Part shown: one piece after another, positions 1 through 7,947 of the stretch
Position numbering within the stretch: the stretch's first letter is position 1
How the letters are laid out: each line of letters begins with the position of its first letter
Origin: Nesterenkonia sp. E16_10
GTDB lineage: Bacteria > Actinomycetota > Actinomycetes > Actinomycetales > Micrococcaceae
Direction of reading: 5' to 3'
NCBI RefSeq assembly: GCF_017347085.1
Contig: NZ_JADPSA010000024.1
Span: 31,240 to 95,239 of the forward strand
Length of the DNA: 64,000 nucleotides
Notes under the pieces: model-generated
What the model saw: only the letters and a program-made list of their open reading frames with translations
Databases searched by the model: none
What the model was told of the DNA's origin: nothing
Translations under genes and position numbers: made by a program

Positions 1-885
1 CAGTACGGCGCCGACCTGTTCACCAAGCTGGACTTCATGTCCCTGGGCATCGCGCTGGTGCTGGGCACCGCCGCCCTGCCACACGTGCTGATCCGCTTCT
101 ACACGGTCCCGACCGCCAAGGACGCACGTAAGTCCGTCGTGGTGGCCATCGCCCTGATCGGCGCGTTCTACCTGTTCACCCTGGTGCTGGGCTACGGCGC
201 AGCAGCACTGCTGGACACCGAGACGATCCTGGCGGCACCGGGCGGGCAGAACTCTGCGGCCCCGCTGCTGGCCTACGAGCTCGGCGGCACGTTCCTGCTG
301 GGCTTCATCGCCGCCGTCGCCTTCGCCACCATCCTTGCGGTGGTCGCGGGACTGACGATCACGGCCTCGGCCTCCTTCGCCCACGACGTCTACGCCCAGG
401 TGATCAAGAAGGGCAAGATCGACTCCGCCGGCGAGGTCAAGGCAGCCAAGATGACCGTGATCGTGGTCGGGATCCTCGCGATCCTCGGCGGCATCGGCGC
501 ACAGGGTCAGAACGTGGCATTCCTGGTGGCGCTGGCCTTCGCGGTCGCCGCCTCGGCGAACCTGCCCACGATCCTGTACTCGCTGTTCTGGAAGCGCTTC
601 ACCACCCGTGGCGCGCTGTGGTCCATGTACGGCGGACTCGGCTCGGCGCTGCTGCTGATCGCCTTCTCCCCCGTGGTCTGGGGCCGGGACACCTCGTTCT
701 TCCCGGAGATCGATCTGGCGCTGTACCCGCTGACCAACCCAGGTCTCGTCTCGATCCCACTGGCCTTCCTGCTGGGCTGGATCGGTTCGATGACCTCGAA
801 GGTCTCCGAGGATCCTGCCAAGCAGGCCGAGATGGAGATCCGGTCGCTGACCGGCGTGGGCGCCGAGAAGGCCGCAGAGCACTAA
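1..885 (+). CDS. Sodium:solute symporter, cation/acetate (ActP/MctC) type, 3' part
   Basis: The reading frame is open from the first base, so the N-terminal half lies outside the window; 294 residues are visible. The stretch GTAALPHVLIRFYTVPTA matches the conserved region of ActP/MctC-type monocarboxylate symporters in the SSS family, followed by about six hydrophobic helices and a short polar tail. The family imports acetate, pyruvate or propionate with a cation across the cytoplasmic membrane. The gene ends 16 bases before a 72-bp palindromic element and converges on a nuclease-like gene. The family is secure from sequence; the substrate is inferred from the ActP-like motif only. Confidence 0.85.
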   Translation, partial: QYGADLFTKLDFMSLGIALVLGTAALPHVLIRFYTVPTAKDARKSVVVAIALIGAFYLFTLVLGYGAAALLDTETILAAPGGQNSAAPLLAYELGGTFLLGFIAAVAFATILAVVAGLTITASASFAHDVYAQVIKKGKIDSAGEVKAAKMTVIVVGILAILGGIGAQGQNVAFLVALAFAVAASANLPTILYSLFWKRFTTRGALWSMYGGLGSALLLIAFSPVVWGRDTSFFPEIDLALYPLTNPGLVSIPLAFLLGWIGSMTSKVSEDPAKQAEMEIRSLTGVGAEKAAEH

Positions 886-901
886 GCAGCCGCGCCTGAT
901 C

Positions 902-973
902 GTTGAGGGGCGGATTCTACGAGTACTTGAGGCCGGGAACGGCGTCAGATGCTCGGAGAATCCGCCCCTCAAC
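902..973. repeat. 72-bp palindromic intergenic element, copy 1
   Basis: Begins GTTGAGGGGCGGATTCT and ends AGAATCCGCCCCTCAAC, which are reverse complements over 17 bases. The inner part can extend the hairpin imperfectly. Three further copies of identical length lie at 2107, 18461 and 24916. This copy lies between convergent genes and its right end contains the TGA stop of the leftward nuclease gene. It could act as a bidirectional terminator, a REP-like element or a small non-autonomous mobile element. Confidence 0.9.
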
Positions 974-1994
974 TGTGTGTGGTCGGCCTTTCCGGACGCC
1001 ACCCCCGTTGGATCAGGGCGCGCTGGATGCGCTGGATGGCGCGGCGTCCCTGGTCGGCCATATGGTCCGCCGTGATCCTGACCTCGACCCAGCCCAGCTG
1101 CTCGGTGACCTCGCTGCGCCGCACATCCTTGCGCACGCTGTGCGGGGTGGAATGGAACTCCTCACCCTCGTACTGGATCGCGACGAGGAACGCTCCGATC
1201 GCCAGATCGGGCTCGAACCACGGGAACCCGCTGGGATGCCGGACCACCGGGTTCACCAGCGGCTCCGGCAGGCCTGCGAGGTGCATGAAATACCGCAGTC
1301 GGGCCTCCTGCGGGGAATCGACGCCTTCTCGGATCAGCCCCAGCGACTCCCGCACAGCCCTGATCCCCCTGGTCTTTCCACGGGCTCGGATCGCTTCACG
1401 GAGTTCAGCGATGCTGGCCAGCTCCCTGCCGGTCTCGCCATACTCTCCGCGCGGGCGACGCACCACCTGATCACCCAGGATCACGGCACGCTCCACCTCA
1501 CCGCCCCGAGGGCCCTTGGGACCCGTCGGGCCCTCCAGCGCCAGGTCCAACCAGGTCCAGGCCGGGCTGGTCACCCGGATGCCGCCGAGCTCGAGCACGA
1601 ACTGCTCCGGGACCGTGATCCGATGTCCCACCACCAGGTGCGGGCGCTGCACGCGAGGGCCACCCGCGGGGCTGCTGATATGCAACGGTGCTCCGACCTC
1701 ACCCGGGATCAGCCCCCACAGCCGGCCCGCCGTCTCGAAGCTGACCACACGCGAGGTGGACTCGGTGAGTCCCTGCAGCAGTGCGCGGACCGGATCAGCC
1801 TCCGGCTCGTTCGGCAGCCCCGTGCCCGAATAGACGCCGTGGGTGAGCTGGCGCAGGAGATCGTTCGCCCGGGAATGCTCGAGATCGCGTCGCTCCATCC
1901 CTCCGGCCTGGAGGCGCGCCCGTCGTCGTCCCTCCGGGGGCACGAAGATCGCGGGGCGACGACGGCCGTCTTGAGGTGTGCTCAGTGACTCCAC
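969..1994 (-). CDS. DUF559-type endonuclease-fold protein with AbiEi-like N-terminal region
   Basis: 341 residues if the GTG at 1994 is used; an internal start near residue 33 (MERRDLEHS) is possible. Residues about 45-110 (RQLTHGVYSGTG, then FETAGRLWGL) resemble the winged-helix region of AbiEi-like proteins. Residues about 228-331 carry a Vsr/DUF559 nuclease-fold pattern: SPQEARLR, EPDL with Asp263, IQYEG at 273-277, then His281 and Asp290. Such two-part proteins are common in actinobacteria and have no established role. The stop codon lies inside palindromic element copy 1, so the current C-terminus was apparently set by that element. The fold is fairly sure; any link to phage defence or toxin-antitoxin activity is speculation. 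Confidence 0.75.
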   Translation of the reverse strand: MESLSTPQDGRRRPAIFVPPEGRRRARLQAGGMERRDLEHSRANDLLRQLTHGVYSGTGLPNEPEADPVRALLQGLTESTSRVVSFETAGRLWGLIPGEVGAPLHISSPAGGPRVQRPHLVVGHRITVPEQFVLELGGIRVTSPAWTWLDLALEGPTGPKGPRGGEVERAVILGDQVVRRPRGEYGETGRELASIAELREAIRARGKTRGIRAVRESLGLIREGVDSPQEARLRYFMHLAGLPEPLVNPVVRHPSGFPWFEPDLAIGAFLVAIQYEGEEFHSTPHSVRKDVRRSEVTEQLGWVEVRITADHMADQGRRAIQRIQRALIQRGWRPERPTTHS

Positions 1995-2106
1995 GGGAGT
2001 CAGTGCACACCCGATTGCGGCTCAACCGGGGACAGCGGCCGAGTCTGTGCACGGCAGGCGGGTCACCACGCCCTGGGGAAAACTGCTGGACTCTAGTCCC
2101 CTACGC

Positions 2107-2178
2107 GTTGAGGGGCGGATTCTCCGAGCATCTAGGGCCACAAACCCCATGAACTACTCGCAAAATCCGCCCCTCAAC
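2107..2178. repeat. 72-bp palindromic intergenic element, copy 2
   Basis: Same ends as copy 1: GTTGAGGGGCGGATTCT on the left, AAATCCGCCCCTCAAC on the right, with an AGGGCC motif near the centre. It is the only copy not between convergent genes. It lies 18 bases past the stop of the leftward DivIVA-repeat gene and upstream of the next leftward gene, which fits a transcription terminator or 3'-end hairpin. Confidence 0.9.
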
Positions 2179-2196
2179 GAGAAAAGGGAGGGAGGG

Positions 2197-2760
2197 TCAG
2201 CCGACGGAGGCCATGATCTCGGTCATCTTGTCCAGGAAGGCGTCCACCTGGGCCTCGTCGTAGCCGCTGTGGCCGTGGGCGCCGGTGAAGGTGATCGTGC
2301 GGACCTCGTCCACGCTCATCGGGTTCTCGCCGTCGAGGTACTGCTCGAGCTGCCGGCACAGCTCGTCCACCTGCTCCTTGCGGTAGCCGTTGGAGGACGA
2401 GTGCGCGGGCTCGCGGAAGCGCTTCCCGTCCGGGCGGGAGAGCCTCCCGCGCAGCGGCTCGGCGCGTTCGGCGAGCATCTCGTACCAGGCGTCCTCGCCG
2501 TGGGCATCGACGTACTTGTCCCGCTCGGCGCTCGCGAAGGCGTCCTCGAGCCGGTCCAGCGCGCCGTCGACCTCAGCCGGATCGTAGCCGCCCCCGGTCA
2601 TGGAGAAGCTCGCGTCACGGATCTGGGAGAGCGCCATGCCCTCCCCGGAGTCATAGGCCACCCGGGCCCGTGCCATGAACTCGTCCACCTCATCGCGGTT
2701 GTACCCCTGCTCCTGATCATTCAGGAGCGTGAACAGTGCCGTCTCGTTCGCCATGGTCAT
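2197..2760 (-). CDS. DivIVA-repeat protein
   Basis: 187 residues with four helical-turn motifs of the DivIVA N-terminal type: GYNRDEVDEFMARA (19-32), GYDPAEVDGALDRLEDAF (58-75), GYRKEQVDELCRQLEQYL (125-142) and GYDEAQVDAFLDKMTEIM (167-184). Two are preceded by the usual lead-in (IRDASFSM, VRTITFTG), so the protein looks like two tandem DivIVA-like modules without the long coiled coil of true DivIVA/Wag31. The start overlaps the cdsA stop as ATGA (2757-2760), implying translational coupling; a second ATG lies two codons on. A role at curved membrane or in polar growth is possible from the domain but unproven. Confidence 0.8.
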   Translation of the reverse strand: MTMANETALFTLLNDQEQGYNRDEVDEFMARARVAYDSGEGMALSQIRDASFSMTGGGYDPAEVDGALDRLEDAFASAERDKYVDAHGEDAWYEMLAERAEPLRGRLSRPDGKRFREPAHSSSNGYRKEQVDELCRQLEQYLDGENPMSVDEVRTITFTGAHGHSGYDEAQVDAFLDKMTEIMASVG

Positions 2761-3611
2761 AATCCTAGTGGCACTCCCCCGGCATCGCCGTTGAACGCCA
2801 CGACCACGAAGAACGCGGTGGGCATCGCGAAGACCAGGGAATCCAGCCGATCCATCACGCCGCCGTGTCCCGGCAGCAGCCGGGACATGTCCTTGATGCC
2901 GAGCTCACGCTTGACCATCGACTCGGAGAAGTCGCCCGCGGTGGAGGCGATGACCACGGCGACCGCGAGCACCGCACCGACGTAGACCGGTTCATCGAAG
3001 ATCAGCCAGGAGGCCAGCACCCCGACGCCGGTGGCGCCGAGCAGCGAGCCGCCGAAGCCCTCCCAGGACTTCTTGGGACTGATCTTCGGCGCCATCGGGT
3101 GCTTGCCGAAGAACACGCCGAAGATATAGCCGAACGTGTCATTGGAGACCACCAGCAGCACGACGACGACGAGCCGCCAGTCGCCCTGCTCCAGGTTCAG
3201 CAGCAGCACCGCGAAGGACATCATGAACGGCACCCAGCTGGCCACGAAGATCGAGGACAGGATGGAGCGTCCAGGATCGGAGACCTTCCACAGGGCGGCC
3301 GCGACGACGATGGCCAGTGCGGTGGCCATCAGCGCCAGCGTCAGCGCCTCCACCCCGCCGAAGTAGGCGGCGGTGGGCATGGAGATGGCGCCGAGGAACA
3401 GCGGGATCTTGGGGAGCCGCAGCTGGTGTCCGGTGGGGGCGACGCGCGTCTCGAGCGCGCGGGCCACCTCCCAGACACCCATCGAGAGCAGGATCGTCCA
3501 GACGAAGATCAGCATCAGCTCGAAGAAGAAGATCCCGAGCAGTGCGGGTACCAGCAGGACGATGCCGGTGATGATGGCTGCGGGCAGGTTCCTCCCAGCT
3601 TTTCCCGCCAT
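2757..3611 (-). CDS. cdsA: Phosphatidate cytidylyltransferase
   Basis: 284 residues with about eight hydrophobic helices and the CdsA signature near the C-terminus (GDFSESMVKRELGIKD, then LLPGHGGVMDRLDSL). It converts phosphatidic acid and CTP to CDP-diacylglycerol, the precursor of phosphatidylglycerol, cardiolipin and phosphatidylinositol, in the cytoplasmic membrane. The start ATG overlaps the frr stop by one base (TGATG), so it is co-translated in the pyrH-frr-cdsA order usual for actinobacteria. Its product may feed the CDP-alcohol phosphatidyltransferase encoded at 14.7-15.3 kb. Confidence 0.95.
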   Translation of the reverse strand: MAGKAGRNLPAAIITGIVLLVPALLGIFFFELMLIFVWTILLSMGVWEVARALETRVAPTGHQLRLPKIPLFLGAISMPTAAYFGGVEALTLALMATALAIVVAAALWKVSDPGRSILSSIFVASWVPFMMSFAVLLLNLEQGDWRLVVVVLLVVSNDTFGYIFGVFFGKHPMAPKISPKKSWEGFGGSLLGATGVGVLASWLIFDEPVYVGAVLAVAVVIASTAGDFSESMVKRELGIKDMSRLLPGHGGVMDRLDSLVFAMPTAFFVVVAFNGDAGGVPLGL

Positions 3612-4168
3612 CAGACCTCGAGCAGCTCAGCTTCCTTGCGCTTGCTCATCTCGTCGATCTTCTCGACATAGGTCTTGGTGAGGATCTCGAGCTCTTTGGT
3701 GCCCCGCTCGCCGTCGTCCTTGCCGACCTCGCCGTCCTTGATGGCCTTCTCGATGATCTCCTTGGACTTGCGCCGGGTGTTGCGCACCGAGACCTTGTGG
3801 TCCTCGCCCTTGGACTTGATCAGCTTCACGTACTCCTTGCGGCGCTCCTCGGTGAGGTCCGGGATCGTGATCCGGATCTGCTTGCCGTCGTTGGAGGGGT
3901 TGGCGCCGATCTCCGAATCCGAGAGCGCCCGCTCGATGTCGCGCATCGCGGAGATGTCGAAGGGGGTGATCAGGATGGTCTTGGCGTCCGGGGTGGCGAA
4001 GGAGGCCAGCTGCTGCAGCGGTGTGGCGGATCCGTAGTAGTCCACCAGCACGCGGGAGTAGATCGCGGGGTTGGCGCGGCCGGTGCGCACGGTGCTGAAG
4101 TCGACCGAGGTGGCCTCGACTGCTCGTTCGAACTGCTCCTTGGCGTCTGCCAGGGTCTCATCAATCAC
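3611..4168 (-). CDS. frr: Ribosome recycling factor
   Basis: 185 residues, the usual length. Conserved RRF segments are visible: VRTGRANPAI (residues about 27-36), a segment ending ITPFD, and IRITIPDLTEERRKEYVK. It splits post-termination ribosomes together with EF-G. The start is GTG at 4168 with AAGGAG six bases upstream. It follows pyrH after 65 bases and overlaps cdsA by one base, so it belongs to the same leftward operon. Confidence 0.97.
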   Translation of the reverse strand: MIDETLADAKEQFERAVEATSVDFSTVRTGRANPAIYSRVLVDYYGSATPLQQLASFATPDAKTILITPFDISAMRDIERALSDSEIGANPSNDGKQIRITIPDLTEERRKEYVKLIKSKGEDHKVSVRNTRRKSKEIIEKAIKDGEVGKDDGERGTKELEILTKTYVEKIDEMSKRKEAELLEV

Positions 4169-4233
4169 GGGGGTCTCCTTAGGGGATGACGTTGCGGATG
4201 GAGTAGGGCTTCAGTCTAGTCGGGGGCACCAGG

Positions 4234-4956
4234 TCAGGGGGTGACCAGCGTGCCGATCTCCTCGCCGAGCAGGGCGCGGGTCACGTTGCCCTCCCCCTCC
4301 ATGCCGAACACCCGCATGTTGAGGTCATTGTCGTTGCACATGGTCATCGCGGTCTGGTCCATCACTCGGATGTTCTTGCGCAGCGCATCCCCGTAGGTCA
4401 GGTGATCCAGCTTCTGCGCGTCCGGGTTGGTCTTCGGGTCAGCCGTGTAGACCCCGTCCACGCCGGACTTGGCCATCAGGACCATGTCGGACCGGGTCTC
4501 CAGGGCGCGCTGCGCGCAGACGGTGTCGGTGGAGAAGTAGGGCATGCCCGCACCGGCGCCGAAGACGACGACCCGGTCCTTCTCCATGTGCCGCACGGCG
4601 CGCAGCGGGATGTAGGACTCGGCGACCTGGCCCATGGTGATGGCGGTCTGCACGCGGGTGGGCTGGCCGGCCTGCTCCAGGAAGTCCTGCAGCGCCAGCG
4701 CGTTCATCACGGTGCCCAGCATGCCGATGTAGTCGGCGCGGGCCCGGTCCATGCCGGCCCGGGAGAGCTCGGCGCCGCGGAAGAAGTTGCCGCCGCCGAC
4801 GACGACGGAGACCTCCACCTGACCCTTGACCGCCGCGATCTGCTCGGCGATCCCGCGGACCGTGGCCGGATCGACTCCCACTGCGCCTCCGCCGAAGACC
4901 TCTCCGGAGAGCTTCAGGAGCACTCGGCGGCGGTGTGTCGGTGTCTCTGCGGTCAT
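4234..4956 (-). CDS. pyrH: UMP kinase (uridylate kinase)
   Basis: 240 residues of the amino-acid-kinase fold. [11 protein letters not shown] near the N-terminus and [13 protein letters not shown] form the phosphate-binding loops, and [13 protein letters not shown] lies near the C-terminus. It phosphorylates UMP to UDP with ATP in the cytoplasm; bacterial PyrH is typically a hexamer regulated by GTP and UTP. The ATG at 4956 follows GGAGG at proper spacing. It lies downstream of the tsf terminator and heads the pyrH-frr-cdsA operon. Confidence 0.97.
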   Translation of the reverse strand: MTAETPTHRRRVLLKLSGEVFGGGAVGVDPATVRGIAEQIAAVKGQVEVSVVVGGGNFFRGAELSRAGMDRARADYIGMLGTVMNALALQDFLEQAGQPTRVQTAITMGQVAESYIPLRAVRHMEKDRVVVFGAGAGMPYFSTDTVCAQRALETRSDMVLMAKSGVDGVYTADPKTNPDAQKLDHLTYGDALRKNIRVMDQTAMTMCNDNDLNMRVFGMEGEGNVTRALLGEEIGTLVTP

Positions 4957-5050
4957 GGGTGTCCTCCAGGGGATCGTGGGGCGGGGTGTTGCGGTTGCGG
5001 GACGCTGCCGCGACGCTGTTGCGTACTCGTGCGGGCGGGCGCAGGCACGG

Positions 5051-5090
5051 AAAAGGGGGTGACCACCTCGTGTGAAGTGGTCACCCCCTT
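5051..5090 (-). terminator. Rho-independent terminator after tsf
   Basis: A perfect 14-bp stem (5053-5066 with 5077-5090, arm AAGGGGGTGACCAC) with a 10-base loop, followed on the minus strand by TTTT. It lies between tsf and pyrH and separates rpsB-tsf from pyrH-frr-cdsA. Confidence 0.85.
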
Positions 5091-5174
5091 GACGTCTGAA
5101 CTGTTGAGCTGCGACCAGTCTAATGGTCAGCGGCTTCGCAGTTCAGGTGCGTTGAGTCTCAGCTGTCTTGAGTC

Positions 5175-6014
5175 TCAGGCTCCGACGCGGAAGCGAGCCA
5201 GACCCTTGGCGGACGTGCCGGCGGACTCGAGGACCTGGGTGACGGTCTTCTTGGGGTCCTTGGCGAACGGCTGGTCGACCAGCACGTTGTCCTTGAAGTA
5301 CGCGTTGGTGCGTCCTTCGATGATCTTGGTCATCGCCTGCTCGGGCTTGTTCTCAGCCCGTGCGGTCTCCTCGGCGATGCGGCGCTCGTCGGCCACGGTC
5401 TCCGCGGGGACCTCGTCACGGGTCAGGAACTGCGGGGACAGCGCGGCGGCGTGCACCGCGATGTCGTGGGCAGCCTCCTTGGCCTGATCCGAGTCGGCGT
5501 CGACGGCGAAGAGCACGCCGACCTGAGCCGGAAGGTCCTTGGAGGTCTTGTGCAGGTAGGCGTCCACGAAGGCACCCTCTACCGTGGCAAGGCGACGCAC
5601 GACGACCTTCTCGCCGAGGATCGCTCCCTCTTCGGTGACGAAGTCGACGAGCTTCTTGCCCTCGACGTCGGCCTCCAGGAGCGCCTCCACGGTGGTCACG
5701 TCGTGGGCGACTGCGGTCTCCAGGACCTTGTCGGCCAGCGCGACGAACTTCGCGGACTTGGCCACGAAGTCGGTCTCGGCGTTGATCTCGATCAGGAAAC
5801 CCTTGGTGCCGTTGACGACCTTGGCGGTGACCAGGCCCTCAGCGGCGGAGCGGCCCTCGCGCTTGGCGGCACCCTTGAGTCCGCGGATCCGGATGGCCTC
5901 GAGGGCCTTCTCGGTATCGCCGTCGGTCTCGTCGAGAGCCTTCTTCACGTCCATCATGCCGGCGCCGGTGCGCTCACGCAGGGCCTTGATGTCTGCAGCG
6001 GTGTAGTTCGCCAT
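5175..6014 (-). CDS. tsf: Translation elongation factor Ts
   Basis: 279 residues starting MANYTAADIKALRERTGAGM, the classic EF-Ts N-terminus, and including the TDFVAKS motif. It is the nucleotide-exchange factor that recycles EF-Tu-GDP. The frame is open far upstream of 6014, but that extension is low-complexity and antisense to nothing conserved; the ATG at 6014 matches the family start. It follows rpsB by 19 bases and is closed by the terminator at 5051-5090. Confidence 0.97.
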   Translation of the reverse strand: MANYTAADIKALRERTGAGMMDVKKALDETDGDTEKALEAIRIRGLKGAAKREGRSAAEGLVTAKVVNGTKGFLIEINAETDFVAKSAKFVALADKVLETAVAHDVTTVEALLEADVEGKKLVDFVTEEGAILGEKVVVRRLATVEGAFVDAYLHKTSKDLPAQVGVLFAVDADSDQAKEAAHDIAVHAAALSPQFLTRDEVPAETVADERRIAEETARAENKPEQAMTKIIEGRTNAYFKDNVLVDQPFAKDPKKTVTQVLESAGTSAKGLARFRVGA

Positions 6015-6033
6015 AGAAAAGCAGTTCCTCTCT

Positions 6034-6930
6034 CTACTTGGCTTCTTCAGCGGGAGCTTCGGTGGACTCTGCAGCGGGTGCCTCTGCAGCCTGCTCAGAC
6101 TTGGCGGGCTCCTCGGCCTGCTCGGTCTTGGCGGACTTCTCAGCCTCGGCAGACTTCTCAGTGGCGTGCTGCTCGAGCAGCTCGCGCTCCCACTCGGCCA
6201 TCGGCTCGGCAGCAGTGCCGGAGCCGCCGCCGCGCTTGTTCTCGCGAGCCATGAGGCCATCGGCCACGGCGTCGGCGATCACGCGGGTCAGCAGGTCCAC
6301 GGACCGGATGGCGTCGTCGTTGCCCGGGATCGGGTACTGGACGTCATCGGGATCGCAGTTGGTGTCGAGGATGGCGATCACGGGGATGCCCAGCTTCTTG
6401 GCCTCGTCGACCGCCAGGTGCTCCTTGTTGGTATCGACGATCCAGACCGCGGAGGGGGTCTTGGTCAGGTTGCGGATACCACCGAGGTTCGACTGCAGCT
6501 TGGTGAGCTCGCGGCGCATCAGCAGCAGTTCCTTCTTGGTGTGACCGGAGCCTGCGACGTCGTCGAAGTCGATCTCCTCCAGCTCCTTCATGCGCTGCAC
6601 GCGCTTGGAGACCGTCTGGAAGTTGGTCAGCATGCCGCCGAGCCAGCGGTGGTTGACGTAGGGCTGACCGACGCGGGTGGCCTGCTCGGCGATGGCTTCC
6701 TGGCCCTGCTTCTTGGTGCCGACGAAGAGGACGGAGCCGCCGTGGGCGACGGTCTGCTTGACGAACTCGTAAGCAGTGTCGATGTAGGTCAGGGACTGCT
6801 GGAGGTCAACGATGTAGATACCGTTGCGCTCGGTGAAGATGAAGCGCTTCATCTTCGGGTTCCAGCGGCGAGTCTGGTGACCGAAGTGGACACCGGAGTC
6901 GAGCAGCTGGCGCATGGTGACGACAGGCAT
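6034..6930 (-). CDS. rpsB: 30S ribosomal protein S2
   Basis: 298 residues. [20 protein letters not shown] at the N-terminus and [20 protein letters not shown] in the second half are S2 hallmarks. The last 60 or so residues form a low-complexity Glu/Ala/Lys tail (for example [20 protein letters not shown]), as often seen in actinobacterial S2. The ATG at 6930 is chosen from the family start and the AAAGGAAAT ribosome-binding site directly upstream. First gene of rpsB-tsf. Confidence 0.97.
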   Translation of the reverse strand: MPVVTMRQLLDSGVHFGHQTRRWNPKMKRFIFTERNGIYIVDLQQSLTYIDTAYEFVKQTVAHGGSVLFVGTKKQGQEAIAEQATRVGQPYVNHRWLGGMLTNFQTVSKRVQRMKELEEIDFDDVAGSGHTKKELLLMRRELTKLQSNLGGIRNLTKTPSAVWIVDTNKEHLAVDEAKKLGIPVIAILDTNCDPDDVQYPIPGNDDAIRSVDLLTRVIADAVADGLMARENKRGGGSGTAAEPMAEWERELLEQHATEKSAEAEKSAKTEQAEEPAKSEQAAEAPAAESTEAPAEEAK

Positions 6931-7314
6931 GGTATTTCCTTTCAATGCCGGGCTTGGAACATGGAGGACATGCCTCATGCAGCTCCGGCTGGATTTCTCG
7001 GTTGGACAATGGCCCGGTTCTCTCGGGCTCCTGGCAGAAGAGGGAGGGGTCTCGCGTTCTCGCCGCACGGCTGTTCCAAGGTAAGGAACAGCTGGGTGTG
7101 GACCGATGAGAAACGCCCCGATCGCTCGGGCAGCTCCTGCGCGTAGTCAGCTGATCCAGGCACGCCTCGGCATGCACAGGTCAACTGCTGGGGTTCAGCT
7201 TAGCGGTTCGACGGCGTTTTCCCCAACCGCCTCGAGGATCCGTCAGCGGCCTGGATGCTCCACACATCGGCGGATTGGCGGGGATCCCGGATCGGGGTGC
7301 TCCAGGCTGGGTCC
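6931..7314. other. Divergent intergenic region, rpsB leader
   Basis: 384 bases between leftward rpsB and the rightward M23-like gene. In the rpsB direction it holds a hairpin with 8-bp arms (7070-7077 with 7085-7092, arm GCTGTTCC) and a shorter GCCCG/CGGGC pairing near 7012-7030, which could form a structured S2 leader. A TTGACC hexamer on the minus strand near 7180-7185 could be a -35 box, but I see no convincing -10 at normal spacing. No gene is evident. Confidence 0.4.
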
Positions 7315-7869
7315 ATGGGCGCGGGCGGGCGAGGGATCACCGGGGCGAAAGTCACTGCACTGGGTGTTGCGCTGCTGCTTGGACTGGGCGGGCTCCCGGC
7401 TGTCTCGGCAGTCTCGGCGGAGGTTTCCTCCGCCGCGGGGGCCGCGCCGGCCGCGGCACTGTGGCGGCTGCCGGTGGTCGCAGATGAGCTGCGCCCCTTT
7501 GCCAGGCCACCCGCTCCCTGGGGTGCCGGTCACCGCGGGGTGGATCTCGGTCCGCTCTCCGGTGGAGCGAACATCAGAGCTCCCGCCGATGGTGAGATCA
7601 GCTTCGCCGGCGTGGTGGTGGACCGCCCGGTGCTCTCCATCCGCCACGGCGACGGCTACCTCAGCTCCTTCGAACCCGTGGAGACCGTCTTGGAGGTCGG
7701 GGATCGGGTCAGCGCCGGGGACCCGGTGGGGAGCCTCGCGACCGGCGCGGGCCACTGCGAGGCGCCCTGTCTGCACTGGGGAGTGCGGCTTGACGGGGAA
7801 TACATCAACCCGCTGCTGCTCACCGGTGACGCGGAACCGTCAATCCTGCTGCCGCTGGGCGGGGACTGA
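7315..7869 (+). CDS. Secreted M23 (LytM)-fold protein
   Basis: 184 residues from the ATG at 7315; an upstream in-frame ATG at 7255 would add 20 residues of unlikely sequence ahead of the signal peptide. Residues about 10-36 form a hydrophobic signal segment ending near AVSA. The M23 core follows: HRGVD (His73, Asp77), IRAPADGEI, and CLHWGVRL (His154). The family cuts peptidoglycan cross-bridges with a zinc ion. Here the first His of the usual HxH is Cys152, a change also frequent in short actinobacterial homologues, so catalysis is uncertain and a degenerate binding role is possible. Confidence 0.75.
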   Translation: MGAGGRGITGAKVTALGVALLLGLGGLPAVSAVSAEVSSAAGAAPAAALWRLPVVADELRPFARPPAPWGAGHRGVDLGPLSGGANIRAPADGEISFAGVVVDRPVLSIRHGDGYLSSFEPVETVLEVGDRVSAGDPVGSLATGAGHCEAPCLHWGVRLDGEYINPLLLTGDAEPSILLPLGGD

Positions 7870-7936
7870 GGCCACCGGTGCAGTTGCCGCCGCGACGATG
7901 GCACAATATTGTCACCTCGCAGGCAGATCACTACCC

Positions 7937-7943
7937 GAGGAGG
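7937..7943 (+). promoter_or_regulatory. Ribosome-binding site deciding the GTG start of the FUSC-like gene
   Basis: GAGGAGG four bases before GTG at 7948. It argues against the upstream in-frame TTG at 7909. Confidence 0.7.
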
Positions 7944-7947
7944 ACCC

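Noticed and set aside
903..1988. 361-codon plus-strand open frame opposite the nuclease-like gene
   Set aside because: The minus-strand product has DUF559-type motifs; the plus-strand product is Arg/Pro/His-rich without any recognisable pattern.
6014..6260. N-terminal extension of EF-Ts
   Set aside because: Ser/Pro/Arg-rich and overlapping the rpsB 3' end. The family start is ATG 6014.
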